NCBI RefSeq assembly: GCF_900547735.1
Contig: NZ_URHZ01000021.1
Span: forward strand, 1-64,000
DNA length: 64,000 nt
DNA from: an uncultured Clostridium sp.
GTDB taxonomy: Bacteria > Bacillota > Clostridia > Lachnospirales > Lachnospiraceae
Direction of reading: 5' to 3'
The notes beneath the pieces are model-generated. The model was not told the origin of the DNA and did not search any database. It worked only from the letters and a program-made list of their open reading frames with translations. Every line of letters starts with the position of its first letter. Within the stretch, counting starts at the first letter, position 1. A program made the position numbers and the translations under genes. Below are positions 53,749 to 62,191 of this stretch, in pieces.

Positions 53749-55098
53749 CTACGATAATACTTTCTTAATTTCGTCAGCATTGCCATCATTTCCCATAATC
53801 AACTCATAATACCGAACTGGTTCAGCGCTAAGTGGAAGATAGAAATCCTGGGTACTTTCCATCTTTTTCAATCGCGTAACTTCTCCAGGGAATATAAACC
53901 CACACATTTTAACTCCAGTTAACAAAACATATGATAGTAATTGATGACTATCTGCGCGAACTGGACGGCTGTCTGGCTTATACTTTGCATCTAAAACCAT
54001 AGATGGCTCCCCGGTTTGTTTATCACAAACAATAATATCCGGGATACAATACGTCATTAAGTGAATACCTTTTTCCGAATACTCTGTATTTGCGATTCCA
54101 TTTTGCAGGAACAGCTTTTGCGAATACTTCTCCAACTTATATTTGTCAGCAGACAAGATTTCCTTTAATATTGTCCTGGTATAGAATTCAAATAGCGTTT
54201 CCATATTAATGACATATGGAATTGTAAAAACACTTTTCTTTGTAGTACAACCATCGTTTTCTAAATATGTGTGCTGTTTCTGACCTAAAATTGCTCTGGA
54301 CTGTTGAATCACAGGCTTGTAATATGAATACAAACCGCTTACAGCAACTGAATTAAAATCACTGTTGTTAATTCTTGTATTAGAAACGTGCCGAAGCGAA
54401 TTCACACAAAAACCGATACGGTTTTTAATTGACGCATTATCCTGAAACCGTTTCTTAAGCGTTGTCTTACTTTTAAGTAATGCTGCCTTGATTATTCTGT
54501 TTTCAATATTATCTTCTGTAAAATCGACATATTTACAAAAGAATTTGTCACTTCTTCCACGAGCCGTATTGTGTTTGATATTCTTTGAAACATCAATTTT
54601 CCCACGTAACTTTGCCGTGTAATTTTCCTTTTTATAGATGAGAGACTTCTTGAGACCCTTTTTGCACAAAGAATAACAAGCGTTCAAAAAACTCAAGGCA
54701 TATAATATTTCCGCATCTGAATCATCATCCTGCTCAAGTTGAATCACTGGCTGATCATAAAAAATCCGATATAGGAACTTGTTTTCCTTATTCAGTTCTT
54801 CTGTGTATGCCTCGTATTCATCGTCTTTCAAAACCTTTTCAAGCATCCGCCACGGATTCATTCCGTAGCTAGAAGAAACAATCAATATATGTTCTTTTCC
54901 GTTATCATGGATTGGGGCACCGTTGATATCAAAAACACGGCCTACTCCAACTAATCCACTGGTCCATAAGCCATTGTTGTACTGATGGATACCAAAATTA
55001 TCTTCCGGTCTCTGTAGATTTATCTTTCCCCAGAAACCATCGCTCTCATCTATCTGGCTCCAATCATCTATTCTGTGTGGTATTATTCCTTTTGCCAT
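53749..55098 (-). CDS. mcrC: McrC-like endonuclease subunit
   Basis: 449 residues. McrC pattern: an N-terminal beta-rich part, a helical middle (CSLCKKGLKK.., KLRGKIDVSKNIKHN, FTEDNIENRIIKAAL), and a PD-(D/E)xK nuclease at the end: Asp in CIPDIIVCD and MVLDAKYKPDS, with a following SHQLLSYVLL. It acts with the McrB-like ATPase upstream (13-bp gap). In LlaJI/BsuMI-type systems such a pair restricts DNA lacking the host methylation. Confidence 0.88.
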   Translation of the reverse strand: MAKGIIPHRIDDWSQIDESDGFWGKINLQRPEDNFGIHQYNNGLWTSGLVGVGRVFDINGAPIHDNGKEHILIVSSSYGMNPWRMLEKVLKDDEYEAYTEELNKENKFLYRIFYDQPVIQLEQDDDSDAEILYALSFLNACYSLCKKGLKKSLIYKKENYTAKLRGKIDVSKNIKHNTARGRSDKFFCKYVDFTEDNIENRIIKAALLKSKTTLKKRFQDNASIKNRIGFCVNSLRHVSNTRINNSDFNSVAVSGLYSYYKPVIQQSRAILGQKQHTYLENDGCTTKKSVFTIPYVINMETLFEFYTRTILKEILSADKYKLEKYSQKLFLQNGIANTEYSEKGIHLMTYCIPDIIVCDKQTGEPSMVLDAKYKPDSRPVRADSHQLLSYVLLTGVKMCGFIFPGEVTRLKKMESTQDFYLPLSAEPVRYYELIMGNDGNADEIKKVLS

Positions 55099-55111
55099 AA
55101 TCCCTCACTTC

Positions 55112-58063
55112 TCAGTAGCTAAATTCTTTTCTCAAATCGTCAATAAACTTACCAATGTACTCATTATCAATGGTAACATTTGACTTGTTGAGATTTCCGA
55201 ATTCTTTAATATAGAGCATTATATTTTCGCTTAATAGTGCGACCTGCTCATCTCCTGTTGCAGCAGAATGAATTTCAGCTACTGTATGTTCATTCGCAAC
55301 AAGATTCTCAGTTACATCCAGTATACCATCTTTTACATACTCTCTCATGATAGGAACAACCTGGAAAACAAAATGTTCGATTGCAGCGTCTTCATATCCA
55401 CGCTTTCTATCTCTCAAAAAGTATGTATGACCAATTTTTACATCACTCTTTTGATATTCAGTATTAAAGAAACGTTCATCATCAAAAATATGCTGTACCG
55501 CATCAAATAGTAACAGTTCAATAGAATTTTCATCTGTATTGCCAGATACGTTTTGATAACAGCCCAGAACAACATCTCTATTTGCAGGGCTATCAACAAA
55601 CATAAATCTTCTCCTGATAGCATAATCTATTGCATCGATCGATTTATCCGCCGTATTCATAGTCCCTATAATAAATAAGTTCTTTCCAATAGTAATATCT
55701 TTAGTAATATTTCCTGTTAACTTTTCCTTAACTTCATATGGTGTAGAAACCTTACTATTTCTATATTCCAGACCATAAATCAACTCGCCGAAGACTGTTG
55801 CAAGATTTGCACGGTTAATTTCATCCACAATCAGATAAAACTTTGGTGTAGTACCTGTTGTGGCATTATCAGCGGCCGCTTTAGAGAATTCAGCTATTCG
55901 ACCAAGAATACGATTAACACTAGCATAACTTGGCGTTGTAGACCCTTTTGGTATTTTAACTTCAATGCCACGGATAAAATCCTCGTACCCATAAGACGGA
56001 TGAAACTGAACCAAGTCCCAGCCTCCTGTCTGAAGCTTTGGAGATGCTGATGGATCGGCGTAATCGTCATCACTGAGTTTAAATGATTCCAAATCTTTTG
56101 AAATGTCTTCTTGGGATGCAAATGCTTTGCTCAATGCGGCTGCCGTCGGATCAAGCTGGTTCAGAACAAAACGTTTACTCTCAAATGTTTTTGATGTACC
56201 CGGAGGTCCCTGAAAAATCATCTGTCTAATCCCGATATTCTCCATTATTTTTTGATAATCTTTCAAATCTACCATTTTTACCACTCCTTTTATCTCGATT
56301 TTTATTGTCAATCCTACGTTGGTGTCGAACATTTTTTCATATTCATCAATGCTAAAAACAATACGTCCACTTATAAGATCTTCAAACTGCTTTTCGGAAA
56401 CCTCAATGATATCTCCGATTCCATACCAAAGAAATCTTAAATTAGATATCTTTTCGCCATAATATTTTAATCTTGCATCATCACCCGTTGGCTTTCCTGG
56501 TAGTTTTCCCTTCAGAACCTGTTTCACCGATTCTAAATATTTTTCTTCCAAGATAATCAAATTATACAGATTATTATACTGAGGATTCGTCCCCATAACT
56601 AAACCTATATTCGTCTTATACAAATCAAGATATTTTGCCAGCAGAATATGTACAGCCGTCATGATATTGACTGTATTATGTTGTATCACTAATTCGGCAG
56701 AGTCCGGATTGAATCCATGATTTCTAAATCCACTTAAGATAATAAACTCAGCATCCGGGCTCCCATCAGAATACGACAGAATATATTCTTCTGTATCATT
56801 CTCCGCCTGCCATCTTCCAGTTGCAGCAACATCCAAGGTGTAATAGGCATGCGTTCCCGATATCTTTCCTGCCCGTACTGTTTCGTACATAAAGCGATTG
56901 GCTTTATATTTCTCCACCATATATGAAGCTTTGACTGTCGGAGTATGGAGACTTTCTATGTATGCAAGATTTGTATTCATCAGCAGAGAGCCTACCAACA
57001 CATCATATGGGAACACTCCGTTCAAAATCAATGCATCTATTATACATTCCATCATTCCTCTGAAATCAGAACCCCCTGCTGTTGCTATGGTACTCTTGTA
57101 ATAAGAGCGAGAATCACTGAGTGAAAATGGTGTAACTATTTTTCCACTTTTCACTAATTTTTTTGTGATAGCTGAAATCTTACATAGGCCCGAAATCCCA
57201 ATATTTAAACTGGACAATGTTCGCTCCAAAAAAGCCTCTGGATTGATGCTAATAATTCCTCTGGAATGTAAGTCCTTGAGATATGGTGCAATTTGAAAAC
57301 GGATCTTCTGTCTTATATTATCCAAAATGAAATATGTACTTCCCGCTTTCGCAACTAAATACATACAGTGACCTGGTACATAATCATCTGCACTAATTCC
57401 AACGTCTTTACAGATATAACTTGTAATAAAATCCTTAATCCTGTCGTATATATCCAAAATCAATCTCAATGCATTGGAATCAATGGCTCCGCTGTAATAC
57501 CTTCTGATATCTTCACGACTTGAACGGAGTTCTTTCAAATAGGTCATTCTTCTTCGCACTGCCAAATCCAAGCCGTTTCCTACATCCAGTAAATTTTCAG
57601 TAAAAATCAATGACACATTATCCGGAATTGACATTACTTTTCCATCTGACAATTCTATTTCTTGATTTCTATATTCCATTGCATATAGAACATTACCAAG
57701 TAACCTTCCGGCATCTGATCTGTCAATATCATCAAAGACAATACAATATTTATTCTGTTTTCCTCTTGCACGATTGCAAAGTTTCATAACTCTTTTTTCA
57801 GCATATGCGATGTTTAGTCCATCAGATGCTTTAATTTGTAAACCATACACAACATCATCATAATCCATCGAAGGATGCACCTGAATAAACTCACAGTGAA
57901 TTCCATCTTCACTGAATTTGTTAATGTCTTGCAAATCTGATGAAATATCACGATTAAAAACTTCCTTTGCAGAAAGATTTTTCATACAGATATAGTATGC
58001 AATTGCACGTGCATAAAAAGTCTTCCCAGTACCTGGACATCCACGTAACAATATATTATCCAT
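55112..58063 (-). CDS. mcrB: McrB-like AAA+ ATPase with two AAA domains
   Basis: 983 residues from ATG 58,063 (AAGGAGGTG 6 nt upstream). First AAA: Walker A RGCPGTGKT at the very N-terminus, Walker B CIVFDDIDRSDAGRLLG; the usual MNTAD is replaced by FTENLLDVGN, so it looks degenerate. Second AAA (from ~residue 640): QGPPGTSKT, LIVDEINRANLATVFGEL, IIGTMNTADKSIDAIDYAIRRRF, a full McrB signature. About 300 residues of unknown fold link them. No N-terminal DNA-recognition domain. It drives the McrC nuclease with GTP or ATP. Confidence 0.88.
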   Translation of the reverse strand: MDNILLRGCPGTGKTFYARAIAYYICMKNLSAKEVFNRDISSDLQDINKFSEDGIHCEFIQVHPSMDYDDVVYGLQIKASDGLNIAYAEKRVMKLCNRARGKQNKYCIVFDDIDRSDAGRLLGNVLYAMEYRNQEIELSDGKVMSIPDNVSLIFTENLLDVGNGLDLAVRRRMTYLKELRSSREDIRRYYSGAIDSNALRLILDIYDRIKDFITSYICKDVGISADDYVPGHCMYLVAKAGSTYFILDNIRQKIRFQIAPYLKDLHSRGIISINPEAFLERTLSSLNIGISGLCKISAITKKLVKSGKIVTPFSLSDSRSYYKSTIATAGGSDFRGMMECIIDALILNGVFPYDVLVGSLLMNTNLAYIESLHTPTVKASYMVEKYKANRFMYETVRAGKISGTHAYYTLDVAATGRWQAENDTEEYILSYSDGSPDAEFIILSGFRNHGFNPDSAELVIQHNTVNIMTAVHILLAKYLDLYKTNIGLVMGTNPQYNNLYNLIILEEKYLESVKQVLKGKLPGKPTGDDARLKYYGEKISNLRFLWYGIGDIIEVSEKQFEDLISGRIVFSIDEYEKMFDTNVGLTIKIEIKGVVKMVDLKDYQKIMENIGIRQMIFQGPPGTSKTFESKRFVLNQLDPTAAALSKAFASQEDISKDLESFKLSDDDYADPSASPKLQTGGWDLVQFHPSYGYEDFIRGIEVKIPKGSTTPSYASVNRILGRIAEFSKAAADNATTGTTPKFYLIVDEINRANLATVFGELIYGLEYRNSKVSTPYEVKEKLTGNITKDITIGKNLFIIGTMNTADKSIDAIDYAIRRRFMFVDSPANRDVVLGCYQNVSGNTDENSIELLLFDAVQHIFDDERFFNTEYQKSDVKIGHTYFLRDRKRGYEDAAIEHFVFQVVPIMREYVKDGILDVTENLVANEHTVAEIHSAATGDEQVALLSENIMLYIKEFGNLNKSNVTIDNEYIGKFIDDLRKEFSY

Positions 58064-58083
58064 GATAGTCACCTCCTTTACAG

Positions 58084-59181
58084 TTATCCTTGCTTCAGTA
58101 TCTTTTCAATAAACCTGGCTAGGAAATATGATATTTTGGGTGGAACTGCATTTCCAATTTGTCTACTTATCTCCCGTTTTGCACCATAAAACACAAAATC
58201 ATCCGGAAAGCTTTGTATTCTTGCAGCCTCTCTCGGACTAAGTGTTCGGTTCTCTACAGGATGAGTAAATCTTCCTCCCGCTGGGGTGTCAAACCTTGTC
58301 GTAATAGTTGGTGCAACCTCGTCCCAACACAATCTACCATATGATCCACTATGAATAGAATTTATCTTTTCCTGTAGTTCAGTGTAATTTTGTCCATTGC
58401 TTATCTTGCTCATTCTTTCAATAACTTTCGCAGAATGTTTAGACTGCTTGTGATTAGTAATTTCGCTATTATTACAACTCAAGTATCTTTGGTAGTTTGT
58501 GACTGGGGAGGGATTCTCAACTACTCCATCCTGAGATACAGCCGGAAGATTCCCTATAGCATCCCATACCGTAACCTGGTCGAAATAACCAGGATACTCT
58601 TTTTGTATATCACGCTTTGTTTCTTCCCATAAATCATCAAACAGAACATCTGCAATAGTCGTTCCAATAATTATCAAACGTTCCCGCTTCTGTGGGATTC
58701 CAAAATCGACAGCTTTTATTACCCGAGGGAACAAGTGATATGGGGTTCCTCCCATCGCAGCAGAATCAGAAAAAACACTAAGTATTTCCTCGAAAATTTT
58801 GCCTTTTTGCATCGTCTGCATACCTTTGACATTTTCCATAACAAAGACTCTTGGCCTTACTTCTTTTACAACATTAAAGTAATGTTTGAAAAGATAATTT
58901 CTTGGATCATCAATAAAACCATGACGTATTCTTGCACCTGCCATAGAAAAACCTTGGCATGGTGGTCCCCCTATAATTATATCTGCATCTCCATTTTTGA
59001 AAATGCCAGTAGTGTCAATATTCCTAATATCATCAACAATCATTTCAACTTCTGGATGATTCAATTTATAAGTATTAGCGATTGGAGGATCAAACTCCAC
59101 TGCTTTTTTTATCGTGTATCCTGCCTTCATAAATCCAAGGGAGAGACCACCACATCCGGAAAATAAATCTATTGCATTCAT
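58084..59181 (-). CDS. DNA (cytosine-5) methyltransferase
   Basis: 365 residues from ATG 59,181 (GGAGGT upstream). All main motifs: DLFSGCGGLSLGF (I), GGPPCQGFSMAG (IV), VFVMENVKGM (VI), QKRERLIIIG (VIII), RLCWDEVAPTITT (IX region), SRQIGNAVPP (X). The short recognition part lies between VIII and IX. Probably protects sites from the McrBC-like nuclease. It starts 1 bp after the N6-methylase stop. Confidence 0.95.
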   Translation of the reverse strand: MNAIDLFSGCGGLSLGFMKAGYTIKKAVEFDPPIANTYKLNHPEVEMIVDDIRNIDTTGIFKNGDADIIIGGPPCQGFSMAGARIRHGFIDDPRNYLFKHYFNVVKEVRPRVFVMENVKGMQTMQKGKIFEEILSVFSDSAAMGGTPYHLFPRVIKAVDFGIPQKRERLIIIGTTIADVLFDDLWEETKRDIQKEYPGYFDQVTVWDAIGNLPAVSQDGVVENPSPVTNYQRYLSCNNSEITNHKQSKHSAKVIERMSKISNGQNYTELQEKINSIHSGSYGRLCWDEVAPTITTRFDTPAGGRFTHPVENRTLSPREAARIQSFPDDFVFYGAKREISRQIGNAVPPKISYFLARFIEKILKQG

Positions 59182-59182
59182 C

Positions 59183-60799
59183 TCAATCAGTACCTCCGCT
59201 GGTTCTGTACCTAATGGCAAATTCTTTTATATAAGTACTTTCTTCTTCTGATAATCCAAAAGCTACATTTACAAAATCATCTATAGCATGAATCTCATCC
59301 AGACATAATTTGTGCTTATACTCATATTCTGTTTGCCGAGTTCCAACATATACTTTCGTGCTTTCTAACTTATCTCTCAGTGAATTTGCCATTCTTGTAG
59401 CTGTCTCGTAATCCTTGATCCGAGGAGCCTTAAATCCGTTCAGTTCTTTGCTCACGTGCCAACAATCTGACACGCAAATCCAATACCACCAAAATAATGA
59501 AGAATTAATCAAACAATAACAGTAATCAGCTTCTCCTGTGGTATCGTAACTAAAGACTTTGTATTCTGGATCATCGACATATGTTCTATAAGCTTTCATC
59601 CAGAAAGCCTCTCTACGGTTTAAAAAAACAGATTCTTCTCCATTCCTCGAATTCTCATACACTGAGACATTCTGCTTTGACATTATAACTTTTCTGAATA
59701 TCGCTTTGTCATAATCATTACCCAATTTTGGTATAAAGTCATCCATCCAGAAATTATGTTTAATAACTTGTGTATCCTTGAATAAAGTTTCTCTCTCATC
59801 TTTATACCAATAATGATAGTTGCTTGTATACACTCGCCTTTCACTCTTTCTGTTTTTACCAATCAGAACACACAGTTTCTGATGAACAGAATCAAATAGA
59901 CAATCCGGTCTATCTGCGTAACTTAATATGTATTGCTCAGGCAGTGTTGAAAACAAATCAGTTCTTATTCGCTGCATTCTTGGAGTCGAAATGTATGACA
60001 GGGGAATAACAAATCCCATGCTACCATTAGGTTCCAACTTATTCGATGCGTTTTTAAGAACATTAGCATAGATATTACCATATTTATCATCTAGGCAAAG
60101 ACCGCTTTTTGAATCTTCAACATATGGCGGATTACCAATAATGATATGAAATTCACCATGTATTGGTGGGATTCCTGTGACAAAATCATACGTTGTAAAA
60201 TTCTCAACTAGTAAATTTGCCAAATCCAAATAGTTAATGTGATTACACCATCGCACTACACACAAGAACAAACGAAGTTCTGTGATAATGACAGATTCCG
60301 TATTTATATCATTTCCTTTAATCGTTGAAATAATGTTTAGTGCGGTTGCCGGAGTCAACCTCGTATGCATCGTCCACATACTATATTTCATATTTGCTGC
60401 TGCAAGCAAAAACTCTCCCGCACCGCACGTTGGATCAAAAACTGTTTTTTGTTTCGCAAAAGACTTATATGGTATTTGCTCCAAACTTGATAATGACATA
60501 TTTTGCGGATTCAGTTTTCCATATAATGACTTTACACAATTAGTAAGAATAAAATTTACTAAATCCACAGGGGTGTAATAAACCCCCTTTCTCTTTCTAA
60601 TTGACTCTTTTTCATTAAGTTTTGAAAGCATATCCTGAGTTCTGTCATAGGAACAAGCTTTTTGCTCTAGCACTGTTGCAAATTCAAAATCTGGTTCACG
60701 AGCAATAACTCTCATTGCATCGCACATCTCGGTGACTTCCTCAGTATTATAATTAGCATTCAGATATGTATATGCCAAATTAAGCGCATTTTCAATCAT
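59183..60799 (-). CDS. N6-adenine DNA methyltransferase (Eco57I/N6_Mtase type)
   Basis: About 538 residues (start MIENALNLAYTYLN; an in-frame ATG at 60,814 is also open). SAM motif I TVFDPTCGAGEFLLAA, catalytic motif IV IIIGNPPYVED, preceded by RKRKGVYYTPVDLVNFIL. The C-terminal half (from ~residue 330) is a target-recognition region. It adds a second, adenine-based mark, so the system carries both m6A and m5C modification. AT-rich like its neighbours. Confidence 0.92.
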   Translation of the reverse strand: MIENALNLAYTYLNANYNTEEVTEMCDAMRVIAREPDFEFATVLEQKACSYDRTQDMLSKLNEKESIRKRKGVYYTPVDLVNFILTNCVKSLYGKLNPQNMSLSSLEQIPYKSFAKQKTVFDPTCGAGEFLLAAANMKYSMWTMHTRLTPATALNIISTIKGNDINTESVIITELRLFLCVVRWCNHINYLDLANLLVENFTTYDFVTGIPPIHGEFHIIIGNPPYVEDSKSGLCLDDKYGNIYANVLKNASNKLEPNGSMGFVIPLSYISTPRMQRIRTDLFSTLPEQYILSYADRPDCLFDSVHQKLCVLIGKNRKSERRVYTSNYHYWYKDERETLFKDTQVIKHNFWMDDFIPKLGNDYDKAIFRKVIMSKQNVSVYENSRNGEESVFLNRREAFWMKAYRTYVDDPEYKVFSYDTTGEADYCYCLINSSLFWWYWICVSDCWHVSKELNGFKAPRIKDYETATRMANSLRDKLESTKVYVGTRQTEYEYKHKLCLDEIHAIDDFVNVAFGLSEEESTYIKEFAIRYRTSGGTD

Positions 60800-60823
60800 C
60801 GTTCTCCTCACCATTTTCCCATT

Positions 60824-61015
60824 TCACAAGGCACTCTTGCCGCTGTTGACCCATTCATCAAGTTCGGAACGTTTGAATTTCCACAACTTTCCTATCTTGT
60901 GAGCCGGGATATGTTCGTCTTTTTTTATCCAATTTCGTAAAGTCACTGTTTTTATTCCTAAATATTCAGCGGCTTCATCTATACTAATGTAGTTATCATT
61001 CAAATTCTCGGACAT
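60824..61015 (-). CDS. Excisionase-family HTH protein at the head of the restriction operon
   Basis: 63 residues: ISIDEAAEYLGIKTVTLRNWIKK..IPAHKIGKLWKFKRSELDEWV, the MerR-like HTH_17 pattern. A small DNA-binding protein, probably the regulator of the operon and a candidate for binding the palindrome in its promoter. The methylase gene follows after about 10-25 bp. Confidence 0.88.
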   Translation of the reverse strand: MSENLNDNYISIDEAAEYLGIKTVTLRNWIKKDEHIPAHKIGKLWKFKRSELDEWVNSGKSAL

Positions 61016-61065
61016 TATTCACACCTCTCACGCCGTTAATCGATGGTTACATTTTTCCATTTATC

Positions 61066-61094
61066 ATTATAACGTTCAATGATTGAAAATGCAA
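61066..61094 (-). promoter_or_regulatory. Promoter of the restriction-modification operon with a palindrome in the spacer
   Basis: TTGCAT (61,089-61,094), 17 bp, TATAAT (61,066-61,071). The spacer contains the 13-bp palindrome TTCAATGATTGAA (61,075-61,087), positioned so that a bound protein would block RNA polymerase. Confidence 0.75.
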
Positions 61095-61176
61095 GTTTTT
61101 TGATGTTATTTCATGATATTTCATAATATTTAGTGTATTTCTTTTTTCTTTACTTTCTTTTATATTAGCATTTGAC

Positions 61177-61210
61177 GTGTCCAAAAATCAGGACACTAAT
61201 TTTTTCATTT
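61177..61210 (+). terminator. Hairpin between SymE-like gene and restriction operon
   Basis: Arms GTGTCC / GGACAC (61,177-61,196) followed by TAATTTTTT on the plus strand. No plus-strand gene is known upstream, so it may end an antisense transcript. Confidence 0.4.
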
Positions 61211-61276
61211 AAACCTCATTTTAGCCTATCTTTAATCCACCACAAAAAGACAGAGATTTCCCCCTGCTTTACATCA

Positions 61277-61468
61277 CTATTCAGCTGCCCATTCGTTCTT
61301 GAGCGTGATAGTTAATTTGCTGCCTTCACACTGTACATCCATCTTTTCTCCAGTTACAAAGCCAAGTTCCTTGAGCCACTGTCCTTTCAGCATTATGGTT
61401 GAAGTCGTTTTATAATCCCATCCGCTCATTTCATATACTTTCACTTCTCTTTTTTCTTTAAAAGCCAT
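61277..61468 (-). CDS. SymE-like protein (SpoVT/AbrB-fold toxin family)
   Basis: 63 residues: VKVYEMSGWDYKTTSTIMLKG, then WLKELGFVTGEKMDVQCEGSKLTITL, the SymE C-terminal pattern. SymE of E. coli is an SOS-linked toxin encoded beside hsd/mcrBC and repressed by an antisense RNA. The same neighbourhood here (McrBC-like genes 260 bp away) is striking. No LexA box is evident upstream. SD GTGGAG. Confidence 0.8.
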   Translation of the reverse strand: MAFKEKREVKVYEMSGWDYKTTSTIMLKGQWLKELGFVTGEKMDVQCEGSKLTITLKNEWAAE

Positions 61469-62082
61469 TATTTATTCTCCACTCGGTAATTTTATCATTT
61501 AACGATTAAAAAATATAACGATATCAAAGCAGTATCATTAATGGGGGATACAGTTTTCTGTGTTCTCTGCCGATCTCATATAGAACAATCAGTTGCATTA
61601 ACGGAAACAAACCTGTTAGTAAGCGTTCTATGCAACCACAAACCTGTTCCATTGTATCAATAAGCGTGTTCCTTCGTTCCTGTATTGTTGTGATTTTTAT
61701 GGTATTCCATGACACTAATTCATGATTTCAATCCTGTCAACTCGACCTCAAAATATCAGTCCTATCAACTCAACCTGCCCAAAAACAATCCTGTCAACAC
61801 AACCCTAAATCAAATTTCCAGTAGATATGTTCTGACGGATATAAAACAAGGGATTTCAGGCATCCGGTAATCAGCAGCCCAATACCAGAAATCCCTTGTT
61901 TTAGCCGTTCTTCGGCACTTTATTTATCAACCTGTGACATCAATACTACACTCTCCACATGCCTTGAGGAGACAATAAGTATGCTGCCAAGACCCAGTAA
62001 TTCCTTGGTGGCACCTATTTTTTGTGAAAAATCTCCTTATCGTTTCATCATTTTTTAATACTGGATTATGTACGATACATTA
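61469..62082. other. Gene-poor stretch with direct repeats and hairpins
   Basis: Holds three 18-bp direct repeats (listed separately), a hairpin with 14-bp arms AACAAGGGATTTC / GAAATCCCTTGTT (61,846-61,904), and a hairpin TGCCAAG / CTTGGTGGCA near 61,980-62,010. A 63-codon open frame at 61,524-61,715 has no SD and is not accepted as a gene. Confidence 0.5.
61731..61806. repeat. Three iteron-like direct repeats
   Basis: ATCCTGTCAACTCGACCT (61,731), GTCCTATCAACTCAACCT (61,759) and ATCCTGTCAACACAACCC (61,788), with starts 28 and 29 bp apart. Spacing near 2.7 helical turns and high identity suggest protein-binding sites. Confidence 0.7.
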
Positions 62083-62172
62083 GAAAAGGGGCAAAACTTA
62101 TAGTTTTGCCCCTCCCATCAACGGAATATTTGGACTCAGGCATTACCCACGCCTTCCGATGGTACATTTAGT
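62083..62172 (-). ncRNA. abiF-associated small RNA, copy 2 (downstream)
   Basis: Minus strand: ACCATCGGAAGGCGTGGGTA, ATGCCTGAGTCCAAATATTC, CGTTGATGGGA, then terminator AGGGGCAAAACT/AGTTTTGCCCCT (62,087-62,113) with TTTT. It matches the upstream copy at the core AGGC-9 nt-GCCT hairpin and the TCCAAATATTCC run. No strong promoter of its own; it may be made by read-through of the abi mRNA. Confidence 0.7.
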
Positions 62173-62191
62173 ACATTAATAGTATATTCAA

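Noticed and set aside
61524..61715. 63-codon minus-strand frame next to the SymE-like gene
   Set aside because: No SD and no recognisable family. It could be a remnant, but evidence is too thin.
61731..61806. CRISPR array
   Set aside because: Only three imperfect repeats with about 10-bp gaps, far too short for spacers, and no cas genes.
62083..62172. Simple terminator duplication around the abi gene
   Set aside because: The conserved part is the 50 nt before the terminators, while the terminator hairpins themselves differ, so a shared RNA is the better explanation.
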